Shown here piece after piece: positions 6,732 to 14,713 of a DNA stretch of 19,147 nucleotides. This stretch comes from Chloroflexota bacterium. Lineage in GTDB: Bacteria > Chloroflexota > UBA11872. The translations under genes were made by a program, and so were the position numbers. The stretch is taken from assembly GCA_028875175.1 (NCBI GenBank), contig JAPPFO010000279.1, forward strand, positions 1 through 19,147, in the 5' to 3' direction. The notes beneath the pieces are model-generated. The model had not been told where the DNA came from, did not search any database, and worked only from the letters and a program-made list of their open reading frames with translations. The number at the start of each line of letters is the position of its first letter. Position 1 is the stretch's first letter.

Positions 6732-9731
6732 TCAGCCGGCGGGGGTGCGCACGATGTGCGCGGGAACGTCCTGCACGGCACGCTCGGCCCAGAAGGGGTC
6801 GGCGGTGAAGAGGAACACCTGCCGGTCGCCGGGCATGTCGGCCAGTGCCGCCAGGCCGCTGGTGGTGCGACCCGGATCCCAGTTGACGAACATTTCGTCC
6901 AGGAATAGCGGCAGCGGTTCGTCGCCTTCGACGAGGTCGACCATGGCCAGCCGAAGCGCGAAGTAGATCTGCTGAATCGTGCCGCGGCTCAGCGGCGTAT
7001 CCACATCCTGTGGAAAGTCTTCACCGGTCCGACGGACCTGGAGCTTGACGTCTCGAGACGAAGCGTCATCGACGGTTAGCAGGTCATACCGTCCACCGGT
7101 GAAATGGCGCAGGTGGCGTCCCGCGGCCGTCAGCAGCGGCGCCTGGTAGCGCTCGCGGAACGAGTGCTCGGCTTTCAGCACCACCTGGCGCAGCAGGGCC
7201 AGACGGTCGTGTTCGCGTTGCACGAAAGCCAATTGCTCCTCGGCAGCCTGAATCGCGCCCATGATGTGCGCCGGCCCCGGCTCGGCGGACAAGCGGTCGC
7301 GTTCGGTCGTCAGTTGGCCCTTCTCAGCCGCCAGGTCCTGTCCCGTGCCGCGCAGCTCTTCCGCTCGCAGACGATGATCGACGCGTTCGGCGTCACTGAG
7401 ATCAATCGACTCACCGGTGGCAAGCAGTGCGTCGGCCTCGGAGACTCGCTCACGCCAGCCCGGCATTTCACGTTCGAGATCGGCCAGAATCCGCCGAGCC
7501 TCGGCCCGTAGTTCACGCGCCTGCTGGAGTCGTTCGAGCCCCACCACCGGATCGGCCGCGTCCGGGTCGAGAGCGGCAAGGGATGTGTCGATTCGCTCGA
7601 GTTCCAGCATCGCGCCATCTCGTTCCTGATCAGAGGACTCCAAACGCTGTCGAATCTCTGAAAGCTCCGCCGCGGCTTCCGACGCCGCACGTTCGGTATC
7701 CAGCGCGGCCTCCAGCGCTCGCCGGGCGGCCGGGGCGGCCTCGAAGGGATCGGCGGGCGACTCAATGTCGAGAGTCTGGCGCAAGCCTTCGACATCGGCG
7801 CGCCAGGCCGTCAGCCGTTCGGCCACTTCATTTCGATTGCGAGTCATGCGCATCGTGTCCTGGATGGACTGGCGCATCTCTTCCAGATCGCGAACCAGGC
7901 CATCCGAGGGGGCCTCGCGGTGGATGGGCGCAACCGGAACGTTGGCAATCACTCCAAGAAAACCAGCGCGGGCGGCGTGGTAGACGGCCTCTGCGGTTCG
8001 CGCCGTTTCGCCGGCTTGAGTTGCGGCCTCTTGGGCTTGCGTCACTCGCTCGGCATCAAGCTCCCGCCGAATCGCGGCATCGCGCAAGCCCTGCGTGCGA
8101 GTGAGCTCGGACGAGATGTCGACCGTCGGACCAAGGTCAAGCTCCCGGAGCCGTGCTTTTGCGTCGAGGTCCGCTGCACCACTGGTCGGAGCGCGCGTCA
8201 GTGTAAGAACGACGGCGGCGACCGCAGCCGCTGCGCCCACGATGGCCAGTACGCTCCCGATCACTCCACCGACTCCCAGGCCAAGCCCAAGCAGATACAC
8301 GCCCAGGCCAAGCCCAAGCAGAGCCACGCCGATAAGTGCAATCACAACAGGCAGCGGGGTCGGCAGTGACCGGCGAGTCGCGGGACGCTCGGCCTCAACA
8401 CGCCGGACGGCTTCGACTTCGCGAAGCGCTTGCAGGCGCTCATCCAATTCGGCGCGCCCTGGCGTTGCCTCTGACGCGGCCAGCACTTCCTCGAGACGCT
8501 CACGCTCAGACTCAGTCGCGCGAGCGGCTTCCGACGCCGCATCGAAACTGCGGCGCGCGTCGCTGGAGGCGCGAAGCCGTCCGCGCAACTCGGCAACCGA
8601 AAGGCCCAGAATCGCGTCGCGTGCGTCCGAGTCCAGGACTTCAGAGACCAGCGCCCGCACCGCGACTTCGCGCTGGGCGCCGTCGCGGCGCTGCAGCTCC
8701 GCATTCATGCTGGCGATTCGGTCCTGATCCGCGCGGGCGAGCGCAAGTTCGCGGTCTTGCCGTTCGATGGCTGCGCGGGCTTCCAGCAGGCGACCGGTCG
8801 GCTCATCGATCTTGGTCACCGCTTCACGAGCCTCGATCTCGCGCACGTGCGTCTCGCGCGACTCTCTGAGTTCCTCGAGTCGCGCGACGAGGGCGCCGCG
8901 CCGGTCGGGGATGTCGTCCGGAAGAACGCCCTCAGGCAGCAGGTCATCCGCCTGTGCGTTCAGGTGGCCCATGCGTTCAACGCGCCCAACCAGCGGCGCC
9001 AACGTGGCATCACGCTCCAGGGACAGTTCGATGCGCTGCAGCTTGCGGGTGTTGTCGCCGAGCGCCGCCGCGATTTTCTCTAGTCGCTCATCGATCGCTT
9101 CAATCTGCGAACGCCGCTGGGCGGCCTCGCGAAGGCCGTCCCGCATTCCCCTGATCTCGATAGCGATCTCACGAGCCCGGGGTCTGCCCCGGCGATCGGG
9201 ACGCCAAAGACGCCGCCGTTCAGAGTCGAGCGTGTTCACCACCTCTCGCGAGGGGCGGAGAAAGTCGTACGAACTGCCACCCAGCACCCGATCCTGAACG
9301 TGTTGCCAGGCTCGAGCGTCCAGGCCCAGGGCCTCTTCCTGGGTCAGCGCGTAGACGTTCTTGAATACGTCGCGCGTCATCAGGCCAACCGGCGAAATCG
9401 GCCGATTGGCGAGCCGCTCCTCCGCCTGCGCGTGGATAATGCGGCCCTCGGGTCTGGAGGTGAGCCTGCGGGCGACTCGAATCTGTTCACCACCGCTCAG
9501 CTCCAGGTCAAGCCGGCCCTCGAGAAAGCGACCGTCCCAGGGCCGATAGGGATGGGCCTCGGCCGTGGCGGGCGAGAAGCCAAAAAGGGAGCTGGCAAAG
9601 AACTCGAACAACGCGCTCTTGCCGGACTCATTGGGTCCCAGCACCACCACGACGTCGTTCTCCGCCAGACCCGATACCGTCCATTGGTCAATCGGCCCAA
9701 AGGCGCCGATGGACCAGCCGTCAATCCTCAT
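6732..9731 (-). CDS. YhaN-type SbcC/Rad50-like ATPase with central membrane hairpin
   Basis: This SMC-like ABC ATPase resembles the YhaN group (COG4717), the expected partner of the adjacent YhaO nuclease in DNA-end processing. The 999-residue protein begins with an ATPase half carrying Walker A GPNESGKS (32-39). Long charged segments (about 145-450 and 520-890, rich in E/R/A with heptad-like spacing) look like two coiled-coil arms. They are separated by a strongly hydrophobic stretch (about 460-512) that can form two membrane helices. The C-terminal ATPase half has the signature LSRGTIQQIYFALRLA (914-929) and Walker B PLFLDEMF (941-948), with FTAD (975-978) at the switch position. No CxxC zinc hook is present; the hydrophobic hairpin occupies that place. 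The ATG overlaps the yhaO stop (ATGA). The membrane hairpin contains a 27-bp tandem duplication. Confidence 0.88.
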   Translation of the reverse strand: MRIDGWSIGAFGPIDQWTVSGLAENDVVVVLGPNESGKSALFEFFASSLFGFSPATAEAHPYRPWDGRFLEGRLDLELSGGEQIRVARRLTSRPEGRIIHAQAEERLANRPISPVGLMTRDVFKNVYALTQEEALGLDARAWQHVQDRVLGGSSYDFLRPSREVVNTLDSERRRLWRPDRRGRPRAREIAIEIRGMRDGLREAAQRRSQIEAIDERLEKIAAALGDNTRKLQRIELSLERDATLAPLVGRVERMGHLNAQADDLLPEGVLPDDIPDRRGALVARLEELRESRETHVREIEAREAVTKIDEPTGRLLEARAAIERQDRELALARADQDRIASMNAELQRRDGAQREVAVRALVSEVLDSDARDAILGLSVAELRGRLRASSDARRSFDAASEAARATESERERLEEVLAASEATPGRAELDERLQALREVEAVRRVEAERPATRRSLPTPLPVVIALIGVALLGLGLGVYLLGLGLGVGGVIGSVLAIVGAAAAVAAVVLTLTRAPTSGAADLDAKARLRELDLGPTVDISSELTRTQGLRDAAIRRELDAERVTQAQEAATQAGETARTAEAVYHAARAGFLGVIANVPVAPIHREAPSDGLVRDLEEMRQSIQDTMRMTRNRNEVAERLTAWRADVEGLRQTLDIESPADPFEAAPAARRALEAALDTERAASEAAAELSEIRQRLESSDQERDGAMLELERIDTSLAALDPDAADPVVGLERLQQARELRAEARRILADLEREMPGWRERVSEADALLATGESIDLSDAERVDHRLRAEELRGTGQDLAAEKGQLTTERDRLSAEPGPAHIMGAIQAAEEQLAFVQREHDRLALLRQVVLKAEHSFRERYQAPLLTAAGRHLRHFTGGRYDLLTVDDASSRDVKLQVRRTGEDFPQDVDTPLSRGTIQQIYFALRLAMVDLVEGDEPLPLFLDEMFVNWDPGRTTSGLAALADMPGDRQVFLFTADPFWAERAVQDVPAHIVRTPAG
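8277..8330. repeat. 27-bp tandem duplication inside the YhaN membrane hairpin
   Basis: Two adjacent 27-base units (8277-8303 and 8304-8330) differ at only two positions. The copy is in frame and encodes GVALLGLGL followed by GVYLLGLGL (residues 468-476 and 477-485), lengthening the first hydrophobic helix by nine residues. Near-identity at the DNA level indicates a recent slippage-type duplication, not selection on protein sequence alone. Confidence 0.85.
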
Positions 9732-10990
9732 GTGGAATCTTGGCGTAGGAGACGTTCCGCCGCGGCCGCGTCAAGGCCGTCGAGAAGGCCGCGAAGATAC
9801 TCCAGGCGCTCCTCCTGCTCAGCTTGCTCGTCGCCGAGGGCCAACTCCGATGGGGCCAGGCGGGACAGCAGCCCGTCGTCGCGGCCTGCCTGCTCAATCA
9901 ACTCCAGAGCCTCGCCAAGCACGTGCCGCTGTCCGGCGTGGCGACGCAGGTTGATCGGGGGAACGAGCCCGGCATCGCGAACCTCGACATCCAGCGCGCC
10001 CAGCGATTCGCACAAGTACTCGGCCAGGCCATCGCGTTCTTCGTCTTGGCGGAGTAACGCCGCCAGCGGGCACGGACCCGACAGCTCCACCCGCAGAATC
10101 CACTCCTCGTAACCGAGCAGGGCATCGTCCGCTTCTCTCAAAGCGTCGACCTTCGCCCGTACGGCATTGTGAATGTCGCCGATGGCGCGAGCCTCATCCA
10201 AGTCCCTGACCGCGAGCCGTTCCCAGCGCACGGGCGCCAGCGGGTGGAAGCGCACCTGTGGTGGTTCGTGCGGACTCAGATCAACAAGCAGAGCGCCCTT
10301 CGCACCGGCCTCGCCGAAGTCCCGTCCCTGCAGGTTGCCTGGATACCAGGCCGGGGAGTCCTCGCGGAGCTTCTGGCGCTTGTGGATGTGCCCCAGGGCC
10401 CAGTAGGCGTAGCTGGGATCCAAATCTGACAGGGCGGCGGGCGCGTACGTGTTGCCCGCTTCGTCGTCCGGCGCCCCCTGCGCGCCTCCAACGTCCGCGT
10501 GCAACAGCGCGACCGCCGGCTGAGGGCCGGGCGCCGGTGGAAACGTCGACGCAAGGTTGGTCGCTTCATGCGTGGTCTGATGTCCCGCGGCCACGACCCA
10601 GCCAACCCGATCGTTACCACGATTGATCGGAATCCTGCGTGACGTTCGGGAGTTGTGCAGATGGAAGTTGGCGGAGGGCCAGTCAATGTGGGCGGCGCGG
10701 TAGTTGGTCCGACCGGGGTCGTGGTTGCCGGTGGCGTAGACCACGGTGACACCGGCATCGGTGAGTCGGGCCAGTTCGCTCGTAAGCACGCGCTCGGTGG
10801 CGATGGTCAGCCAGTCGTTGTCGAAGAGGTCGCCAGCGATCAGGAGCGCGTCGGCTCGCTCCTCAAGGGTGAGGTCCACCAATGCGCTGAAGGCTTCGCG
10901 GCCCGCTTGCTGAAGCCGCTGGCGTAACGCCGCGTCGTGTCGCCGAAACGGAGTATCCAGGTGAATATCCGCCGCATGGACTACGCGCAC
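9728..10990 (-). CDS. YhaO/SbcD-like metallophosphoesterase (DNA exonuclease subunit)
   Basis: It is a calcineurin-like phosphoesterase of the Mre11/SbcD/YhaO group, predicted to bind two Mn ions and cut DNA together with the downstream YhaN ATPase. With a start at GTG 10990 the protein has 420 residues and begins MRVVHAADIHLDTPF, as YhaO proteins do. Phosphoesterase motifs are complete: DIH (8-10), GDLFDN (53-58), GNHD (88-91), H164 in LLHADVGG, and GHIH (200-203). The tail (about 290-420) is a divergent capping and ATPase-binding region, ending in a Leu/Glu-rich helix. GGAG lies ten bases before this GTG. A frame extension to an ATG at 11053 adds an Arg/Cys-rich segment that does not fit the family. 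The stop overlaps the yhaN start by four bases, so the two are made together. Confidence 0.9.
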   Translation of the reverse strand: MRVVHAADIHLDTPFRRHDAALRQRLQQAGREAFSALVDLTLEERADALLIAGDLFDNDWLTIATERVLTSELARLTDAGVTVVYATGNHDPGRTNYRAAHIDWPSANFHLHNSRTSRRIPINRGNDRVGWVVAAGHQTTHEATNLASTFPPAPGPQPAVALLHADVGGAQGAPDDEAGNTYAPAALSDLDPSYAYWALGHIHKRQKLREDSPAWYPGNLQGRDFGEAGAKGALLVDLSPHEPPQVRFHPLAPVRWERLAVRDLDEARAIGDIHNAVRAKVDALREADDALLGYEEWILRVELSGPCPLAALLRQDEERDGLAEYLCESLGALDVEVRDAGLVPPINLRRHAGQRHVLGEALELIEQAGRDDGLLSRLAPSELALGDEQAEQEERLEYLRGLLDGLDAAAAERLLRQDST

Positions 10991-11104
10991 TCGGACGGCG
11001 CTCCAACCGCGACTGCATGCGGCGACGCAGCGAAACGGCGACGCTCCAGGCACGAGGTCGCATGGCCCAACGCCGCCCGATGCCTCATCACCCTCAGCTC
11101 CCGA

Positions 11105-12706
11105 TCACACGCCGATGGCGTACCCATCGCGGCGCGGGTCGGCGCCTCCCTGGAGGGCGCCGGTGGCCGGGTTTCGGCTGGCGCCCTGCATCCCGCCGAC
11201 GGTCATCGTCCATGGGTCGGTGGCTTCCGCGCCGTGGCCGCGAGCACAGAGCGCGTCAATCACGCCCTGAGCGATGCGCGATTCAACCAGCGCCAGGTCG
11301 CCATCCATGAGCCGCATGCGCGGGGCTTCGATGGCCGCCTGAACGTCCAGCCCAAAGTCCACGTGCTGCACCAGCGCCTGCGGCTGGGTCTGGCAGATGC
11401 CGTAGCTGCCCGGCGTGCCCAGCGCCAGGACCGGTTCGCCATCGCGCAGGGAGATCGTTGGAGCAATTGGCAAGGAGAGTGGCGCTCCGGGGTAGAGGTG
11501 ATTCGGACTGAGCGGGTTCAGATCGCCCCACCGGAGCAGATCGTTCGTCAGCACTCCATGTCCCTGCACGACAATGCCCGAGCCAAACCCCGCCCCAAGG
11601 CTCTGGGTCAGGCACACGGCGTTGCCCTCCCCATCCATCACCGAGAACGAGGTCGTGTGCTCCAGCATCGGGTCCGGCTGCGAGCCCGGCGGCGCCGCGG
11701 CTCCGATCTGCTCCGTGGGTCCGCTGATGGCCTCTGGGGAGTCCAGCAGGCCGCGCAGCCGATCCAGGTTCTCGTCTCCCAGGATCTCTTCAACGATCTC
11801 GATCGGCGCGTTGGCATGCCGGAAGCGCGCTCTGGACGACAGACGAACCGCGCGGATGATCGCGTCCAGATGCTCCGGACCGTTTCGTTCCAGCCCGCCG
11901 ATGTCCAGTTGGGAGATGAGCCCGAGCGTCATCAGCATTTGGAAGCCCTCGGACGGCGGCGGCGCGCCATTCACTACCACGCCGCGATAGCCGATCCGAA
12001 TCGGTTCCTGCCAGCGGGCTTCAACCGCCGCCAGATCGTCCATGGAAAGCGCCCCGCCAAGCGCCTGGATCTCGCTGACCAGCGCCTCGCCCAGCGGTCC
12101 GTGATACAAGTAGTCGGGGCCTTCGCTCACCAGGGCCTCGTACGTGTCCGCCAGATCGTGCTGATGCAACATCCAACCGGCCTCTGGCTCTTCGCCGTTG
12201 TCCAGGAAAATCTCCGACCAGCCGTCGAAGATCTCGGCGATGTCCTGCAAGCGGCCGCCGATCATGTGAGCGTTCCCCTCGGAAACGGGAAATCCGCCCC
12301 GCGCCATATCAATGGCATCGGCGAAGACGTCGGACCTCGTGCGCGTGCCGTAGGTATCGAGCAGCTTCATCCAGCCGGCCAGGCTGGCCGGCGGGCCCAC
12401 GCCGTGCGGACCGCGCGTCAGATCGTCGTAGCGCCGCGCGATAGGGTCGAAATCAAGCGGAACCGCCGGCGTGAAGTCCAGGCAGCGCACACGGCGCTCC
12501 GCAGCCACGTAAACCATGGCCGTGCCCATGCCGGCAAGCCCTGACATGTAGGGCTCAACCACGTTGAGCGCTGCTGCCGTCGCAACCGCGGCGTCAAAGG
12601 CATTGCCGCCATTGGACAGGATGCGGGCGCCCGCCTGCGCCGCCAGGGGATGCGCCGCCGCGACAACGCCTCGGCGGGAAGTGACGCTTGGCCGCCGTCC
12701 GAACAT
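11105..12706 (-). CDS. Gamma-glutamyltransferase-family Ntn hydrolase (divergent, cytoplasmic)
   Basis: Family members are made as a precursor that cleaves itself before a Thr, which becomes the nucleophile. The 533-residue protein shows the GGT fold from end to end: AAHPLAAQAGARILSNGGNA (17-36), the predicted cleavage site LEHTTSFSVMD with T351 as nucleophile, and TQSLGAGFGSG (367-377). Several glutathione-binding elements are altered. The substrate Arg of the usual DFRExAP motif is replaced (DFTPAVP, 77-83). The SSMSPT motif reads LSLPIAPT. The GSPGGS oxyanion segment reads GTPGSYG. There is no signal peptide. It is therefore more likely an acylase or amidohydrolase of unknown substrate than a true glutathione-degrading GGT. 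AAGGAG (12717-12722) lies ten bases before the ATG. It follows the Crp-like gene by 106 bases and precedes yhaO by 114. Confidence 0.87.
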   Translation of the reverse strand: MFGRRPSVTSRRGVVAAAHPLAAQAGARILSNGGNAFDAAVATAAALNVVEPYMSGLAGMGTAMVYVAAERRVRCLDFTPAVPLDFDPIARRYDDLTRGPHGVGPPASLAGWMKLLDTYGTRTRSDVFADAIDMARGGFPVSEGNAHMIGGRLQDIAEIFDGWSEIFLDNGEEPEAGWMLHQHDLADTYEALVSEGPDYLYHGPLGEALVSEIQALGGALSMDDLAAVEARWQEPIRIGYRGVVVNGAPPPSEGFQMLMTLGLISQLDIGGLERNGPEHLDAIIRAVRLSSRARFRHANAPIEIVEEILGDENLDRLRGLLDSPEAISGPTEQIGAAAPPGSQPDPMLEHTTSFSVMDGEGNAVCLTQSLGAGFGSGIVVQGHGVLTNDLLRWGDLNPLSPNHLYPGAPLSLPIAPTISLRDGEPVLALGTPGSYGICQTQPQALVQHVDFGLDVQAAIEAPRMRLMDGDLALVESRIAQGVIDALCARGHGAEATDPWTMTVGGMQGASRNPATGALQGGADPRRDGYAIGV

Positions 12707-12812
12707 GGGCGCTTAGCTCCTTGCAATAGGCGAAAAGCCGCATGATGCTCGCTCGCAGGCATCGTGGCATATCCAAAGGGCCTGCGGACCTGCATCGGCA
12801 ACTTGCGAGATT

Positions 12813-13535
12813 TCAGTACTCCTCGGCCACGTCCTCCAGGGCCGTGCGATCCAGCACATCGATTCGCTTGCGGCCAATGGCGATCAGCCCAGCGTTCTTT
12901 AACTCGTTTAGGGCCTGCGTTGCCGTCTCGCGCGATGTGCCTACGCGCTCTGCCAGGTCATTGTGGGTGAGCCCGTCCACTCGTCCGCTAGCGACTGACG
13001 AGAGACGCAGGATCAACGTGGCCAGCCGAGCGGTCAGGGACTTGAGCGCCAGATTCTCAAGCTGCGTTTCGGCTTCGCTCAGACGTTCGGCCAGCGCCTG
13101 CATGATGCGAACGCCAATGGTCGGGAAGCGGGCGATGAGGTACTCCAGGTCCCGTCGACCGATCACGCACACCGTCGATTCCGTAATCGCTTCGGCAAAC
13201 GAGTCATGGTCCCCCTGCGCCAGCAGCGCCATCTCCCCGAAGAACATCCCTGGCTCGATGTTGGAGACGACGAAGCGTTTGCCATCCGGTGAGATGCGGT
13301 AAACCTGAACGCGGCCGGACTTCAGGAGGAACAGCACTTCAGGCTGTTCGTCCGGCTGGTGCAGGATCCGGCCAGGACCGACAGTCGACATGCGCGTACT
13401 GCGCTCAACTTCGTACATCTGCTTCTCGGTAAGGTCTTGGAATACTTCGACCTGTTGCAAGTAATGTCGCTTCACACCGCCGGCATCCGGGGATCGGCCA
13501 GCCGGCCGTTCAGCGCTCCGACTTGAGTCACGCAT
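12813..13535 (-). CDS. Crp/Fnr-family transcriptional regulator
   Basis: This is a DNA-binding regulator with an N-terminal cyclic-nucleotide-binding-type beta-barrel (about 28-140), a long dimerisation helix (about 140-168, FPTIGVRIMQALAERLSEAE) and a C-terminal winged helix (about 170-235) with the recognition segment LTHNDLAERVGTSRETATQA. At 240 residues from the ATG at 13535 it is of normal size. GGAAGG lies two bases before that ATG, closer than ideal; GTG 13475 is an alternative. The phosphate-binding cassette reads FGEMALLAQGDHDSFAEA (99-116): the Arg that contacts the cAMP phosphate in CRP is missing. No Fnr-type N-terminal cysteine cluster is present. The ligand is therefore unknown. 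It may regulate the following GGT-like gene and yhaON, but no operator can be assigned. Confidence 0.9.
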   Translation of the reverse strand: MRDSSRSAERPAGRSPDAGGVKRHYLQQVEVFQDLTEKQMYEVERSTRMSTVGPGRILHQPDEQPEVLFLLKSGRVQVYRISPDGKRFVVSNIEPGMFFGEMALLAQGDHDSFAEAITESTVCVIGRRDLEYLIARFPTIGVRIMQALAERLSEAETQLENLALKSLTARLATLILRLSSVASGRVDGLTHNDLAERVGTSRETATQALNELKNAGLIAIGRKRIDVLDRTALEDVAEEY

Positions 13536-13580
13536 CGCCTTCCGCCCGAAATTGTTGCGTCGTCTCAGCCTAAAACGCCC

Positions 13581-13613
13581 AGGTCGCCGACGATGAAACG
13601 CAGTTGACGACCT
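13581..13613 (-). terminator. Terminator-like hairpin between ribF and the Crp-like gene
   Basis: Read on the minus strand, AGGTCGTC pairs with GGCGACCT (eight pairs, one G-T wobble) around a 17-base loop, and TTTT follows four bases after the stem. It lies 74 bases behind the ribF stop and 45 before the ATG of the Crp-like gene. It could end the nusA-ribF transcript or act as an operator or attenuator for the regulator. The T-run is short and the loop long, so the call is tentative. Confidence 0.35.
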
Positions 13614-13687
13614 CGGTGTTCCGCACACATGGTGGCACAGCCCTGCCGTTGCTTGGCGTCCACGATTCCTGGATCGCGACGACCCAG

Positions 13688-14713
13688 TCAGCCCCGCGCT
13701 CGAAGAAACGGCATCGCCTGTTCCGACCCGCCAAGATCGATGCGCTCAGCGGACTCGCGATCACGATGCATGGCGGCCACTAACTGCTCAATCGAGTGAA
13801 ACGCCTCCTGGCCACGCAACCAGGCACCAAGAAACGTGCGCAGCCCGCGGCCGTAAATCTCGCGGTCGAATTCCAGGAGATGAACCTCAAATAGCCGGAC
13901 GCTCGAGCCGAACGTGGGGCGCGTGCCAACGCTAATCAGGGCCGGGTAGAGCGTGGAATCGCCGTCCACCAGCGCTCGTCCCGCATAGACGCCGTCCGCT
14001 GGAAGGACCAGCCACGGAGGAGTTTCAACATTGGCCGTAGGAAAGCCCAGGTCACGGCCTCGACCATCTCCCCTGGCAACCGTGCCAACGAGACTGTGCG
14101 CTCGGCCCAGAAGCGCGTGAAGCCGGTCCACGTCACCGGCAGCCAGTGCCTCTCGGGCCCGGCTGCTCGAAATAGCGCCGGGTTCGCCCTCATAGCGCAC
14201 GGCCACGTGAGTAAACCCCAAGCGCGATGCCAAGCTCGCGATGACATCCAACGTCCCCTCGCGATCCCGTCCAACCGCCGCATTAGGTCCGGTCACCAGC
14301 GTCCGCATATCCAGCCGTTTGATCAGATCCTGGAGAAACTCATCGGCTGAACGGCGTGAGAATTGCGCGTCAAAGCGCATAACGATCACGTCGTCCACTC
14401 CCGAGGCGGCCAGCAAGTCGATTCGGTCGTCCAGGGTCGTCAGCAGCCGACGGGGTTCTGACGGCCGCAGCACCCATTCCGGTGGGGGCCAGAGCGTGAC
14501 GGCGATCGCACGTCCATCGTCGTGTCCCGCAGCGGCCCTGCACGTTGCCCGCAGCAACGCCTGATGACCTCGATGCACCCCGTCAAAGCGGCCAATCGTC
14601 ACAGCCGCGCCGCCCAGCGGAACAAACGTGTCGTCTTCCCTGAATACGCGGACCTGGCGACCGCTCGGGGCCTGCGTCACTGCGGGGTTATCCACACCGT
14701 GCGAGGCGTCCAC
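13688..14713 (-). CDS. ribF: Bifunctional riboflavin kinase/FAD synthetase
   Basis: This cytosolic enzyme phosphorylates riboflavin to FMN and adenylylates FMN to FAD. The 341-residue protein has the standard two-domain order. The N-terminal FAD-synthetase nucleotidyltransferase domain (about 20-190) carries GRFDGVHRGH (41-50) and ISSSRAREAL (181-190). The C-terminal riboflavin-kinase barrel (about 205-325) carries GDGRGRDLGFPTAN (215-228), PADGVYAG (238-245), GTRPTFG (263-269) and EVHLLEFDREIYG (276-288). The start is GTG at 14713, inside the end of truB; GAGG lies seven bases upstream, and the 37-base overlap suggests coupled translation. It is the last gene of the nusA operon here. No FMN riboswitch is seen near it. 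Confidence 0.95.
   Translation of the reverse strand: MDASHGVDNPAVTQAPSGRQVRVFREDDTFVPLGGAAVTIGRFDGVHRGHQALLRATCRAAAGHDDGRAIAVTLWPPPEWVLRPSEPRRLLTTLDDRIDLLAASGVDDVIVMRFDAQFSRRSADEFLQDLIKRLDMRTLVTGPNAAVGRDREGTLDVIASLASRLGFTHVAVRYEGEPGAISSSRAREALAAGDVDRLHALLGRAHSLVGTVARGDGRGRDLGFPTANVETPPWLVLPADGVYAGRALVDGDSTLYPALISVGTRPTFGSSVRLFEVHLLEFDREIYGRGLRTFLGAWLRGQEAFHSIEQLVAAMHRDRESAERIDLGGSEQAMPFLRARG

Noticed and set aside
8277..8330. CRISPR-like or intergenic repeat array
   Set aside because: Only two directly abutting units without spacers, in frame inside a coding region: a simple tandem duplication.
10991..11053. Extension of yhaO to an ATG at 11053
   Set aside because: It adds 21 residues before the conserved VVHAADIHLD start. 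YhaO/SbcD proteins begin about seven residues before the first metal-binding Asp.
10937..12544. 535-codon open frame on the plus strand opposite the GGT-like gene
   Set aside because: It is an antisense shadow in GC-rich DNA, rich in R/H/Q/A with no recognisable domain. The minus-strand frame carries complete family motifs and a ribosome-binding site.
12707..12812. Promoter for the GGT-like gene (TTGGAT as -35)
   Set aside because: No acceptable -10 hexamer at 16-18 bases. Read-through from the Crp-like gene is equally possible.
13536..13628. Extension of the Crp-like regulator to an ATG at 13628
   Set aside because: The extra 31 residues are Arg-rich with no counterpart in the family, cross the hairpin at 13581-13613, and lack a ribosome-binding site.
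13616..13628. GTGT-N5-ACAC dyad upstream of the Crp-like gene as an autoregulatory operator
   Set aside because: Four-base half sites are expected by chance, and the sequence does not resemble CRP or FNR consensus sites. No second copy was found upstream of neighbouring genes.
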